Below, one piece after another: positions 1 through 8,241 of a DNA stretch of 41,462 nt. The translations under genes and the position numbers were made by a program. Within the stretch, counting starts at the first letter, position 1; each line of letters starts with the position of its first letter. Source of the DNA: Hyphomicrobiales bacterium (GTDB lineage Bacteria > Pseudomonadota > Alphaproteobacteria > Rhizobiales > Rhizobiaceae); NCBI GenBank assembly GCA_900472625.1, contig UCIT01000031.1, positions 1 to 41,462 of the forward strand. Reading direction: 5' to 3'. The notes under the pieces are model-generated. The model searched no databases. It was not told the DNA's origin and was given only the letters and a program-made list of their open reading frames with translations.

Positions 1-66
1 GGGGGGGCCAACCCCGGCCCCCCCCCCCCCGTGGGGGGGGGGGGGCCCGGGAGGGAGGGGGGGGGG
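1..66. other. Low-complexity G/C contig-end sequence
   Basis: The first ~66 bases are almost entirely runs of G and C with no coding signal. They abut the 3' end of nirD, where the rest of the nitrate operon (often nasA) would be expected. This looks like a low-quality read end or contig terminus rather than biology. Base calls here should not be trusted. Confidence 0.7.
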
Positions 67-87
67 TAGCCCTGTTCGCATCATTCC

Positions 88-417
88 CTACTCCGCCGCC
101 ATCATCAGGCTCTCCAGCGCAATGAAAAGGGCGCCGTCGTCATTGCGGATTGCGATCGTGCGAACCTCGCCTTCATCCGCCCCCAGCGCCTTGCCGGTCT
201 CAAGCGAGATCACCCAGTTATGGAGCGGGCAAGTGACGGCTCTGGCGTGAACGATGCCCTGGCTCAAGGGCCCGCCCTTGTGCGGGCAGTGGTCCTCGAT
301 GGCGAAGACCTCGTTCTCCGCCGTCCGGAACACGGCGATCTTGCCCTGGGGCGTCTTCACGCAGCGCGCGCCACGCAGCGGGATGTCGGATATGTCGCCG
401 ATCGGATGCCAGTTCAT
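88..417 (-). CDS. nirD: Nitrite reductase (NADH) small subunit NirD
   Basis: Small Rieske-type subunit of the cytoplasmic assimilatory NADH-nitrite reductase, partner of NirB. The 109-residue protein has the Rieske [2Fe-2S] ligand pair CPH and CPLH (around DHCPHKGG and CPLHNW), typical of NirD; its length is normal. An open frame extends further upstream inside nirB, but the start at 417 (MNWHPIG) is chosen because TGAGGAG lies 6 bases before it. An ATG two codons earlier is too close to that ribosome site. It follows nirB by 10 bases and is the last gene of the nrtABC-nirBD unit before the window edge. Confidence 0.93.
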   Translation of the reverse strand: MNWHPIGDISDIPLRGARCVKTPQGKIAVFRTAENEVFAIEDHCPHKGGPLSQGIVHARAVTCPLHNWVISLETGKALGADEGEVRTIAIRNDDGALFIALESLMMAAE

Positions 418-427
418 ATCCATCTCC

Positions 428-2890
428 TCACTCCGCCGCCTGCGGGTAGCCGATCGTCGCCATCGGCTTGAACTCGTGCTTGTCCTTGCCGGAGACGCGT
501 TCCGACCAGGGATCGACCTGGGCAAAGGTCTGGCTGAAGACGAAGCGCTGGTAATAGGCCTGGCGCTTCTCGGCATCGCCCATGATCTGCCGGCGGATTT
601 CTTCGAGGCCGATGCGCTTGGCCCATTTGTAGATGCGCTCGAGATAGCGGGCCTGCTCGCGGTACATCTGCGTCAGGGCGACGATATGCTCTAGGGCTTC
701 ATCCTCGGTCTTGACGAGGCCGAGAACCTCGGTGCCCTTGATGTCAAGGCCGGCCGCGCCGGCGAAATGGATCTCGAAGCCTGAATCGACGCAGATGACG
801 CCGATGTCCTTGCAGGTGGCTTCGGCGCAGTTGCGCGGGCAGCCGGAGACGGCAAGCTTGAGCTTGGCCGGTGTCCACGAGCCCCACATGAATTTCTCGA
901 TGCGGATGCCAAGGCCGGTCGAATCCTGCGTGCCGAAGCGGCACCAGTCGGAGCCGACGCAAGTCTTCACGGTTCTGAGCCCCTTGGCGTAGGCCTGTCC
1001 GGAGATGAACCCCGCCCTGCCGAGATCGGCCCAGACCGCCGGCAAGTCTTCCTTCTCGATGCCGAGCAGGTCGATGCGCTGGCCGCCTGTCACCTTCACC
1101 ATCGGGATCTCGAACTTGTCGACCACATCGGCAATGGCGCGCAACTCGTTGGAATTGGTGACGCCGCCCCACATGCGAGGCACCACGGAATATGTGCCGT
1201 CCTTCTGGATGTTGGCGTGGACGCGCTCGTTGATGTAGCGCGACTGATAGTCGTCGGCATACTCATCCGGCCAGTCGCAGACGAGGTAATAGTTCAGGGC
1301 TGGGCGACATTTGGCGCAGCCGCAGGAGGTCTTCCATTCCAGCTCCTGCATCACGGCCGGAATGGTCTTCAGGCCCTTGGCCTTGATCAGGCGGCGGACG
1401 TTGTCATGGCCGAGTTCGGTGCAGGTGCACATCGGTGTGACGGCGGCGGGATTGTAGCCGTCGCCCAGCGTCAGCGCCATCAATTGCTCGACAAGGCCGG
1501 TGCAGGAACCGCACGAGGCGGATGCCTTGGTGTGGGCGCGGACATCGTCGAGAGACGTCAGGCCCTTGGCCGTGATCGTCCCGGTGATCTTGCCCTTGCA
1601 TACGCCGTTGCAGCCGCAGATTTCCGCATCATCCGGCAAGGCTGCAACGGCCGCCATAGGGTCCAGCGGCGACCCTCCCTGGTAGGCCTGCCCGAAGATC
1701 AGCGTTTCGCGCATCTCCGAGATATCGGTCTGCTTCTTCTTGAGATCGTTGAACCAGGCGCCGTCGGCCGTTTCGCCGTAAAGAACGGTGCCGATGATCC
1801 TGTTGTCCTTCAGCACCAGCCGCTTGTAGACGCCGGCCGTGGCATCGCGCAGCACGATTTCCTGGCGATCGTCTCCATCGGCAAAGTCGCCGAGCGAATA
1901 GAGCTCGATGCCGGTTACCTTGAGTTTGGTGGGTGTATCGGAGTGCACGAAGGCCGGCGCGGTGTCGCCGGACAGATGCGACGCGGCCACGCGGGCCATC
2001 TCGTAAAGCGGCGCAACGAGGCCGTAGACCATGCCGCCGACCTCGGCACATTCGCCAAGCGACAGGATGTTGCCATCCGATGTCTGCATTCCGTCGTCAA
2101 CGACGATGCCACGGTTGACGGCTAGGCCGGCTTCCTTCGCGAGGCCGATATTCGGGCGGATGCCGACGGCCATGACCACAAGGCTTGCAGGGATGATGCG
2201 GCCGTCGTCGAGCTCGATGCCCTCGACCTTGCCATTGCCGAAAATGGCCTTGGTGTTGGCCTTGGTGATGACCTTGATGCCGCGCTCCTCGATTGCCTTC
2301 TGCAGCAGATAGCCGGCTGCGGGGTCGAGCTGGCGCTCCATCAAGGTCGGGTTGACGTGCAGCACGGTTACATCCATGCCGCGCAGGCTGAGACCAGCGG
2401 CCGCTTCCAGCCCGAGCAGGCCGCCGCCGATGACGATCGCCTTTTCCCGCGACTGGGCGGCGAGCAGCATAGCCTGCACGTCGTCGAGATCACGATAGGT
2501 GATAACGCCGGGCAGGTCCTTGCCGGGGACGGGGATGATGAACGGCACGGAGCCGGTGGCGATCACCAGCTTGTCGTAGCTTTCGGTGGCGCCGTGGTCC
2601 GATGTGACGGTTTTGGCGTGGCGGTCGATCGCGACGATCTTGTGGCCCTTGTAGAGCGTGATGCCGTTTTCGATGTACCAGCCATCGCCATGGATGACGA
2701 TCTGGTCGTAGCTTTTCTCACCCGACAGCACCGGCGACAGCATGATGCGGTCATAGTTGACGCGCGGCTCGGCGTTGAAGATTGTCACCTGGTAGCGGCC
2801 AGGCGCCTTTTCGAACAGGTGTTCCAGCATCCGCCCCGGCGCCATGCCGTTGCCGATGATGACGAGCTTTTCGGTCTGCGTTTCGCTCAT
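428..2890 (-). CDS. nirB: Nitrite reductase (NADH) large subunit NirB
   Basis: Catalytic subunit that reduces nitrite to ammonium with NADH in the cytoplasm. The 820 residues are full length. In order they show an N-terminal FAD motif (VIIGNGMAPG), a central NAD(H) motif (IVIGGGLLGLEAA, ~150), a BFD-like [2Fe-2S] domain with CGCNGVCKG and later CGCAKC cysteines (~420-540), a nitrite/sulfite reductase ferredoxin-like half-domain, and the sirohaem/[4Fe-4S] ligands in CVGSDWC (~644) and SGCPRNC (~685). The start ATG lies 4 bases after the nrtC stop, so translation is probably coupled. Residues and order agree with assimilatory NirB; nothing looks damaged. Confidence 0.96.
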   Translation of the reverse strand: MSETQTEKLVIIGNGMAPGRMLEHLFEKAPGRYQVTIFNAEPRVNYDRIMLSPVLSGEKSYDQIVIHGDGWYIENGITLYKGHKIVAIDRHAKTVTSDHGATESYDKLVIATGSVPFIIPVPGKDLPGVITYRDLDDVQAMLLAAQSREKAIVIGGGLLGLEAAAGLSLRGMDVTVLHVNPTLMERQLDPAAGYLLQKAIEERGIKVITKANTKAIFGNGKVEGIELDDGRIIPASLVVMAVGIRPNIGLAKEAGLAVNRGIVVDDGMQTSDGNILSLGECAEVGGMVYGLVAPLYEMARVAASHLSGDTAPAFVHSDTPTKLKVTGIELYSLGDFADGDDRQEIVLRDATAGVYKRLVLKDNRIIGTVLYGETADGAWFNDLKKKQTDISEMRETLIFGQAYQGGSPLDPMAAVAALPDDAEICGCNGVCKGKITGTITAKGLTSLDDVRAHTKASASCGSCTGLVEQLMALTLGDGYNPAAVTPMCTCTELGHDNVRRLIKAKGLKTIPAVMQELEWKTSCGCAKCRPALNYYLVCDWPDEYADDYQSRYINERVHANIQKDGTYSVVPRMWGGVTNSNELRAIADVVDKFEIPMVKVTGGQRIDLLGIEKEDLPAVWADLGRAGFISGQAYAKGLRTVKTCVGSDWCRFGTQDSTGLGIRIEKFMWGSWTPAKLKLAVSGCPRNCAEATCKDIGVICVDSGFEIHFAGAAGLDIKGTEVLGLVKTEDEALEHIVALTQMYREQARYLERIYKWAKRIGLEEIRRQIMGDAEKRQAYYQRFVFSQTFAQVDPWSERVSGKDKHEFKPMATIGYPQAAE

Positions 2891-2894
2891 GGTG

Positions 2895-3692
2895 TTACTC
2901 CGCGGCTTCGACGAAGCGGTGGCGTTCGTAGAGGAACTTCAACACGGCTTCGCGGCATTTGAGGTAGGTTCGGTCGGAGGCAAGCTCGATGCGGTTACGC
3001 GGACGCGGGATCGGCACATCAAGCACGTCGCCGATCCTGGCGGCCGGGCCATTGGTCATCATCACGATCCGGTCGGACAGAAGCACGGCCTCGTCGACGT
3101 CATGGGTGATCATCACCATCGTGTTTCCGAGCCGGGCATGGATCTCCATCACCGCATCCTGCAGATGGGCACGGGTCAGAGCGTCGAGCGCGCCGAACGG
3201 CTCGTCCAGCAGCAGGATCTTCGGCTCCATCGACAGCGCCCGGGCGATGCCGACGCGCTGCTTCATGCCGCCCGAAATTTCCGAGGGGCGCTTGTCCCTG
3301 GCGTGCGCCATCTGGACAAGGTCGAGATTGGCCATCACCCAGTCATGGCGTTCCGCCTTGCTCTTCGAGCCGCTGAAAACCTTGGAGACGGCAAGGTTGA
3401 CGTTCTCGTAGACGGTCAGCCACGGCAGCAGGCTGTGGTTCTGGAAGACGACGGCGCGCTCGGGACCGGGGGCGTTGACCTCCCGGTTTTCCAGAAGCAC
3501 GGCGCCAGCCGACACCGGCGTCAAGCCGGCGATCAGGTTGAGCAGCGTGGACTTGCCGCAGCCGGAATGACCGATGATCGAGACGAATTCACCTTTCGAG
3601 ATCGTCAGGTTGATGCCCTTTAGCACCTCGGCGCGTGTGCCTGCCCGGTCGAAGTATTTGTCGATGTGGTCGAGCTTGAGATAAGCGGTCAT
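2895..3692 (-). CDS. nrtC: Nitrate ABC transporter ATP-binding protein (NrtC/NasD type)
   Basis: ATPase of the nitrate/nitrite importer in the nitrate-taurine-sulfonate ABC family, working with NrtB and NrtA. The 265 residues contain Walker A GHSGCGKST (~40), the signature SGGMKQRV (~140), Walker B LLLDEPFGALD (~160) and an H-loop in MITHDVDEA. It is the short form, without the fused solute-binding domain of cyanobacterial NrtC. ATGs at 3698 and 3692 compete; 3692 is chosen because AAGGGA sits 7 bases upstream. The nrtB stop is 11 bases before the start. The order nrtA-nrtB-nrtC-nirB-nirD supports nitrate as substrate. Confidence 0.92.
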   Translation of the reverse strand: MTAYLKLDHIDKYFDRAGTRAEVLKGINLTISKGEFVSIIGHSGCGKSTLLNLIAGLTPVSAGAVLLENREVNAPGPERAVVFQNHSLLPWLTVYENVNLAVSKVFSGSKSKAERHDWVMANLDLVQMAHARDKRPSEISGGMKQRVGIARALSMEPKILLLDEPFGALDALTRAHLQDAVMEIHARLGNTMVMITHDVDEAVLLSDRIVMMTNGPAARIGDVLDVPIPRPRNRIELASDRTYLKCREAVLKFLYERHRFVEAAE

Positions 3693-3703
3693 GGTCATTT
3701 CCC

Positions 3704-4597
3704 TTAATTGGCCGAAGCGCCGCGGGTGATCAGCTTGCCGACGGCGGCCACCAGCTTGTCGAGCGCGAAGCCGACGACGCCGATGTAGGCAAGGGCGACG
3801 ATGATGTCGGGCAGGCGGGACGAGTTCCACGCGTCCCAGATGAAGAAGCCGATGCCGACGCCGCCGGTCAGCATCTCGGCTGCGACGATCGCCAGCCACG
3901 AGAGGCCGACGCCGATGCGCAGACCGGTGAAGATGTAGGGGGCGGCTGACGGCAGCATGATCTTGAAGAAGAACTCGATCTGGTTCAGCCGCAGCACCCG
4001 GGCGACATTGCGGTAATCCTGCGGAATATTGCGCACGCCGACGGCGGTGTTGATGATCACAGGCCAGATCGAGGTGATGAAGATCACGAAGATCGCCGAG
4101 GGATTGCTGTCTTGAAATGCCGCGAGCGACAGCGGCAGCCAGGCGAGCGGCGGCACTGTGCGCAGCACCTGGAAGATCGGGTCGAGGCCGCGCATCGCCC
4201 AGACGGACTGGCCGATGATTGCGCCGACGATGACACCTGCAATTGCCGCGAGGCCAAAGCCGTAGGCGACGCGCTGGAGTGAGATCAGCACCCGCCAGCC
4301 GAGGCCGATATCCTGCGAGCCGTAGTTGAAGAAGGGGTAGGCAATCAGGTCATAGCTTTCCTGCCAGACCTTGTGCGGCGAGGGCAGGGAGGCTGTGGGC
4401 GAGGAACAGAGCACCTGCCAGACGGCAAGCAGGATCGCGAGGACGACCAGCGGGGGCACGACATTGCGTATGACCGTCGCCACCATCTTGGCGATGTCGA
4501 ACTTGATGGCGGGCCGTTTCGATAGCGGCAGGATTGTTGCGGTGCTGGGCGCGGTTGCTGATGTCGCGATCGTTTGTTTCTTGGCCAAAGCGGGCAT
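3704..4597 (-). CDS. nrtB: Nitrate ABC transporter permease NrtB
   Basis: Inner-membrane permease of the nitrate importer. The 297-residue protein has a polar, threonine/alanine-rich N terminus, a first membrane segment near VVPPLVVLAILLAVWQVL, and several further helices. The cytoplasmic EAA-type loop that docks the ATPase lies near the motif NVARVLRLNQIEFFFKIMLP. This is the BPD_transp_1 fold of the NrtB/TauC/SsuC family, and length is normal. It lies between nrtA and nrtC, 58 bases downstream of nrtA across a strong stem-loop. Confidence 0.92.
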   Translation of the reverse strand: MPALAKKQTIATSATAPSTATILPLSKRPAIKFDIAKMVATVIRNVVPPLVVLAILLAVWQVLCSSPTASLPSPHKVWQESYDLIAYPFFNYGSQDIGLGWRVLISLQRVAYGFGLAAIAGVIVGAIIGQSVWAMRGLDPIFQVLRTVPPLAWLPLSLAAFQDSNPSAIFVIFITSIWPVIINTAVGVRNIPQDYRNVARVLRLNQIEFFFKIMLPSAAPYIFTGLRIGVGLSWLAIVAAEMLTGGVGIGFFIWDAWNSSRLPDIIVALAYIGVVGFALDKLVAAVGKLITRGASAN

Positions 4598-4625
4598 TCT
4601 ACGCTCCTCTTGAACTTGGGAAGAA

Positions 4626-4648
4626 CCGGCGCGCCGTCCGCGCGCCGG
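4626..4648 (-). other. Intercistronic stem-loop between nrtA and nrtB
   Basis: A perfect 9-bp inverted repeat (CCGGCGCGC and GCGCGCCGG) with a 5-base loop lies between the nrtA stop and the nrtB start. There is no U-run after it. Such structures after a binding-protein gene commonly protect the 3' end of its mRNA or give partial termination, so that binding protein exceeds permease; that role is inferred. Confidence 0.65.
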
Positions 4649-4655
4649 CGGCGGG

Positions 4656-5954
4656 TCAGGAGGCGGCCTTGATCGCCAGGCTGTCGAGATAGGCGGAAGG
4701 GTTCTCCGGATCGAAGACCTTGCCGTCGAAGAAGGTTTCCTTGCCGCGCGAGGCCGATGCCGGAATGTCGGTCGCGGCGACGCCGAGATCCTTGGCGGCT
4801 GCGCGCCAGATGTCTTCGCGGTTCACCTTGTCGACCAGAGCCTTGATGTCGGTGTCCGGCGCGAACTTGCCCCAGCGGATGTTTTCGGCGAGGAACCAGG
4901 TGTCATGGCTCTTGAAGGGATAGGAAACACCGCCGGCCCAGAACTTCATGTAGAGGTCGGTGCCCTGGGCGATGCGGCCGTTGCCGTAGTTGATGTCGCC
5001 CTTCAGGCGGCCGAGCACGTCCTTCGGCGGCACGTTGAACCATTGGCGCTTGCCAAGGATGGTCGACATCTCCTCCTTGTTGTCCATGCTGTCGCACCAT
5101 TGCTGGGCTTCCATGACGGCCATCAGCAGTGCCTTGGCGGCATTCGGGTTCTTCTCGACCCAGTCGGTGCGCATGCCGAGCGCCTTTTCCGGGTGTCCCT
5201 TCCAGAGTTCGCCCGTCGTTGCCGCCGTGAAGCCGATCCCCTGGTTGACCAGCTGCTCGTTCCACGGTTCGCCGACACAGAAGACGTCCATGTTGCCGAC
5301 CTTCATGTTAGCCACCATCTGCGGCGGCGGCACGACGATGGTCGAGATGTCCTTGTCGGGGTCGATGCCGCCGGCGGCAAGCCAATAGCGGATCCAGAGG
5401 TCATGGGTGCCGCCCGGGAAGGTCATGGCCGCCTTGATCTCCTTGCCCTCGGCCTTCTTCTTCTCAAAGGCGGCCTTCAGCTTGGAAGAGTCGAGCTGGA
5501 CGCCGGTATCGGCATATTCCTTGGCGACCGAAATCCCTTGGCTGTCGTAGTTCAGCCGCGCGAGGATGGTCATCGGCACCGGCTGGTTGTTCTGCGTCAC
5601 CTTGCCGGCCTGCATCAGGTAGGGCAGCGGCGAGAGGATGTGGGCGCCGTCGATGCCGTTCGAGGCGCCGCCGAGCACGAGGTTATCCCGCGTGGCACCC
5701 CACGACGCCTGCTTGGCGACCTCGACATCGGGAAGGCCGTGCTTTGCGAAGAGGCCCTTTTCCTGCGCAACGATCAGAGGTGCGGCGTCGGTGAGCGCGA
5801 TGAAGCCGAGCTTGGCGCCGGTGACCTCGGGGCCTGCTGACGCAGCGAACGCGCCGGATGGGAAGGCGCCGCGGACGGCGGTGATCAATGCTGCCGTCGC
5901 CGTCGTCTTCAGGATGCTTCGACGGGTGATGCCGGTCGTGACTGTCTTGTTCAT
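4656..5954 (-). CDS. nrtA: Nitrate-binding periplasmic protein NrtA
   Basis: High-affinity nitrate (possibly nitrite) receptor of the NrtABC importer, of the NrtA/CmpA family. The 432 residues begin with a Tat-type signal (TRRSILKTT then a hydrophobic stretch ending GAFA, ~1-35), so export folded through Tat is likely. The frame is open upstream of 5954, but MNKTVTTG is chosen because it starts the signal peptide and GAGGGA lies just upstream. First gene of the nrt-nir unit, it follows a long leader with sigma-54 promoter and NasT-type RNA hairpin. Its signal-less paralogue nasS lies upstream. Confidence 0.94.
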   Translation of the reverse strand: MNKTVTTGITRRSILKTTATAALITAVRGAFPSGAFAASAGPEVTGAKLGFIALTDAAPLIVAQEKGLFAKHGLPDVEVAKQASWGATRDNLVLGGASNGIDGAHILSPLPYLMQAGKVTQNNQPVPMTILARLNYDSQGISVAKEYADTGVQLDSSKLKAAFEKKKAEGKEIKAAMTFPGGTHDLWIRYWLAAGGIDPDKDISTIVVPPPQMVANMKVGNMDVFCVGEPWNEQLVNQGIGFTAATTGELWKGHPEKALGMRTDWVEKNPNAAKALLMAVMEAQQWCDSMDNKEEMSTILGKRQWFNVPPKDVLGRLKGDINYGNGRIAQGTDLYMKFWAGGVSYPFKSHDTWFLAENIRWGKFAPDTDIKALVDKVNREDIWRAAAKDLGVAATDIPASASRGKETFFDGKVFDPENPSAYLDSLAIKAAS

Positions 5955-5996
5955 GCGGAGGTTCCCTCTGCTGGTGCTGGCCGGAATTTTGGGAAT

Positions 5997-6126
5997 AAAA
6001 AAACGCCGCTCGGTAGATGCGTCATCGGGAGGGAGAGTCCCGGACAGCAAAAACCTTGCGACGTCGATGTCTTTTGTGAACGCCTATCGCGCGCTCATCT
6101 CGCGCCGGTCGCCGTTGACCGGTGCG
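5997..6126 (-). ncRNA. NasT-responsive (ANTAR-type) antitermination leader of nrtA
   Basis: From the predicted start at ~6126 the leader folds at once into a perfect 6-bp stem, CCGGTC and GACCGG (6105-6122), closing a hexaloop AACGGC. The loop has A at position 1 and G at position 4, the hallmark of ANTAR-protein RNA targets. A second GC-only stem follows directly (6089-6105) with a 7-base loop AGATGAG, which deviates from a true hexaloop. Further down, at 5997-6023, a short ACGC/GCGT stem runs into seven Ts, a plausible though weak terminator. NasT, an ANTAR protein, is encoded just upstream. Known NasT systems bind such leaders to prevent termination when nitrate is present. Confidence 0.68.
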
Positions 6127-6136
6127 GTTTTAACCT

Positions 6137-6152
6137 TGCAAGCAACGTGCCA
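6137..6152 (-). promoter_or_regulatory. Sigma-54 (RpoN) promoter of nrtABC-nirBD
   Basis: TGGCACGTTGCTTGCA on the minus strand matches the sigma-54 consensus TGGCACG-N4-TTGCW at every defined position, with the required GG-N10-GC spacing. The predicted transcription start is near 6126, giving a leader of about 170 bases before nrtA. Sigma-54 promoters need an AAA+ activator, and the NtrC-like dyads upstream supply a candidate. Confidence 0.88.
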
Positions 6153-6240
6153 CTTGGGAATGAATCTACTAATGTAATGAAATTCAATGTGAAATCGGCT
6201 ATTTGATCTGGCTGCCTATTTCTGCGCCGTGGTTCCATCG

Positions 6241-6257
6241 TGCCGCATGTTTGTGCG
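6241..6257 (-). promoter_or_regulatory. NtrC-like binding site, proximal and weaker
   Basis: CGCACAAACATGCGGCA matches the NtrC consensus at 8 of 12 positions. Its centre is 43 bp from that of the distal site, about four helical turns. Tandem in-phase NtrC sites are typical of strong enhancers. The site alone is weak; the spacing is what makes it credible. Confidence 0.45.
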
Positions 6258-6283
6258 ATTGCCCTTACAGCGCCATTCGCGTA

Positions 6284-6300
6284 TGCAACCAATTTGTGCA
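6284..6300 (-). promoter_or_regulatory. NtrC-like binding site, distal
   Basis: TGCACAAATTGGTTGCA matches the NtrC consensus TGCACC-N5-GGTGCA at 10 of 12 defined positions. It lies about 130-150 bp upstream of the sigma-54 -24 element, a normal enhancer distance. The match is seen; NtrC as the protein is inferred. Confidence 0.65.
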
Positions 6301-6314
6301 TGGTAACATGGCAA

Positions 6315-7595
6315 TCAGACGTCGTCGGCGCCAGGATGAGCCAGTTTATCGCTGCGAACCGCAAAGCCGGAAACGTATTCCATGAAATGGCCGGGGTCGA
6401 AGACGTGGCCATCCATGAAGCGGTCGCCATCCTCGTTGCCTTCGATCCTGATATCGGCATCGTCAGGCGTGTTTTCCGGTCCGAGTGCAGCACGGTAGAG
6501 GTCGGGCCGATAGGCGGATGCCGCGGCCCTGGCATTGTTGAGCGATGGCTCCGCCTGTCCCCAGCGCACCATCTGGCTGTAAATCCAGAGCGCGTGACTG
6601 GGGCGCGGATAGTTGGCAAAGCGGCCATGGAACAGGAAATAGTCGTCGATCACGCGCCGGTTGCCCCTGGCGTCGAGGCTGAACTCGCCGGCAAGGACAT
6701 GCCTGATGATCTGGACCGGCGCCGCGATGTATCGAGTATCGGCCAAGGCTTCGGCAAGCGCGTCATGATTGTCGACCCGGTCGCACCAGCGCGCGGCGGC
6801 ATCGAGCGCCACGATCAGTCGGGAAACCGTCTCCGGATGGCTCTCGGCCCAGTCCGGACGCATGCCGATCACCTTTTCCGGCGCGGATGGCCAGATGTCC
6901 TGCTTGGCGGCGACAATACGGCCGACGCCGCGCTCGGACGCAACCATATTCCAGGGTGCCCCGACACAGAAGCCGTCGATCGCGCCGGCTGCGAGCGCAT
7001 CCGACGTCAGGGGCGGCGGCACCACGACGAGCTTCACGTCGCTATCCGGATCGATGCCACCGGCTGCGAGCCAGTAACGGAATTCGTAATTATGCGACGA
7101 GAACGGATAGGTCATGGCGAGCGTCGGTAGCGGCTCGCCGCGCGCCTTCATGTCGCGCAGCACTGTGGCGAGTGCTCGTGCGCTTTCCAGAGCGTCTGCG
7201 GTTTCGGCCAACCCGACCGTATCGCGCATCCTGTCGAACAACCGCGTCGACAGGGTGATGGCATTGCCGCCGCGACCGAGCGAGAAGGGCGTTATCGTCG
7301 GCGACGGATTGGAGCCAAGGCCGAGCATCGAGGCTACGGGCATGGGTGACAGCATGTGTGCGATGTCGAACTGCCGGAAGGCGAGGCGGTCGCGGACGTT
7401 GGCCCAAGACACGTCCTTGACGAGATCGAGAGTCAGGCCTTCCTTCGCGGCAAAGCCGAATTCCGCCGCGGCGATGAGAACGGAGGCGTCGACGAGTGGA
7501 ATGAAGCCTGCGCGCAAGGTCTTCGAACCTTCGCTGAGGGCGCGTGCGGGGGCGGCTAGCCCATTCGTGGCGTTCTCGATCATGTTTTTATCCAC
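6315..7595 (-). CDS. nasS: Nitrate sensor NasS (cytoplasmic NrtA-like protein)
   Basis: The 426-residue protein resembles NrtA along its length (for example YWLAAGGIDPDSDVKLVVVPPP and FCVGAPWN) but has no signal peptide, as expected for NasS. In characterised systems NasS holds the antiterminator NasT and frees it when it binds nitrate. A GTG at 7595 is chosen as start because GGAGGA lies 7 bases upstream; an ATG four codons later has poorer spacing. It follows nasT by 43 bases on the same strand. The pair nasT-nasS in front of an nrt-nir operon with an ANTAR leader makes the assignment firm. Confidence 0.9.
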   Translation of the reverse strand: MDKNMIENATNGLAAPARALSEGSKTLRAGFIPLVDASVLIAAAEFGFAAKEGLTLDLVKDVSWANVRDRLAFRQFDIAHMLSPMPVASMLGLGSNPSPTITPFSLGRGGNAITLSTRLFDRMRDTVGLAETADALESARALATVLRDMKARGEPLPTLAMTYPFSSHNYEFRYWLAAGGIDPDSDVKLVVVPPPLTSDALAAGAIDGFCVGAPWNMVASERGVGRIVAAKQDIWPSAPEKVIGMRPDWAESHPETVSRLIVALDAAARWCDRVDNHDALAEALADTRYIAAPVQIIRHVLAGEFSLDARGNRRVIDDYFLFHGRFANYPRPSHALWIYSQMVRWGQAEPSLNNARAAASAYRPDLYRAALGPENTPDDADIRIEGNEDGDRFMDGHVFDPGHFMEYVSGFAVRSDKLAHPGADDV

Positions 7596-7638
7596 TCCGG
7601 CTTCCTCCGGATATTGAGCCGATGTTGCGCGGACGGCA

Positions 7639-8241
7639 TCACATCAGCAATCCCGCAGCAGTCACGACACTCTGCGCGATCTCAGCGATTTTCTTTTTCT
7701 CGTTCATCGCCGTCTGCCGCAGGAGAGTGAAGGCTTCTTCTTCCGACACGCCGCGCATCTTCATAAGGATACCCTTTGCGCGGTCGATGATCTTGCGCTC
7801 TTCCAGCGCTGATTTGGCGTCGGCCAGCTCGCGCTGCAAGCGGCTGAAGGCATTGAAGCGGCTGACCGCCATCTCCAGGATCGGCTTGACGCGCTCCTTC
7901 TTCAGCCCATCGACAATGTAAGCGGAAACGCCGGCATCGACGGCAGCGATGATCGAATCTTCGTCCGACTTGTCGACGAACATGGCGATCGGCCGTTTTA
8001 CCGCCCGCGAGATCTGGAAGATGCTCTCCAGCATGTCGCGGTTCGGGTTTTCAAGATCGATGACGATGACATCGGGATTGAGTTCCTCGATGCGGCGCGC
8101 CAGTCCAGTCATGTTGTTGACGACAGTCACGCGATCGTAGCCAGCATCCCTCAGCCCTACCTCGATGATCGAGGCGCGGATGCTGTTCTCGTCGATTACC
8201 AGCACATTCAGGCTGGCCTTAGCAGGGGGGGATGTTGCCAC
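7639..8241 (-). CDS. nasT: Nitrate antiterminator NasT (receiver-ANTAR)
   Basis: Two-domain RNA-binding regulator of 200 residues. The N-terminal receiver-like domain (~10-125) has the acidic start VIDEN and a central aspartate in VIVIDLENPN. The C-terminal ANTAR domain (~135-195) contains ERKIIDRAKGILM and EEEAFTLLRQTAMN, typical of NasT/NasR/AmiR. It probably binds the hexaloop leader upstream of nrtA. The GTG start at 8241 has no clear ribosome site. An ATG just upstream in another frame runs into seven Cs and then stops, so a one-base error in that homopolymer would give a different N terminus. Confidence 0.9.
   Translation of the reverse strand: MATSPPAKASLNVLVIDENSIRASIIEVGLRDAGYDRVTVVNNMTGLARRIEELNPDVIVIDLENPNRDMLESIFQISRAVKRPIAMFVDKSDEDSIIAAVDAGVSAYIVDGLKKERVKPILEMAVSRFNAFSRLQRELADAKSALEERKIIDRAKGILMKMRGVSEEEAFTLLRQTAMNEKKKIAEIAQSVVTAAGLLM

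Larger units (their letters stand above)
5955..6314 (-). promoter_or_regulatory. nasS-nrtA intergenic control region
   Basis: This 360-base gap carries no gene. Read on the minus strand from nasS toward nrtA it holds two NtrC-like dyads, a sigma-54 promoter, an ANTAR-type hairpin, a weak GC stem with a T-run, and the nrtA ribosome site. The individual elements are listed separately. Confidence 0.8.

Noticed and set aside
6284..6300. First read as a second sigma-54 promoter (GCAC...TTGCA).
   Set aside because: The spacing is two bases too long for -24/-12. The symmetry TGCAC...TTGCA fits an NtrC dyad better.
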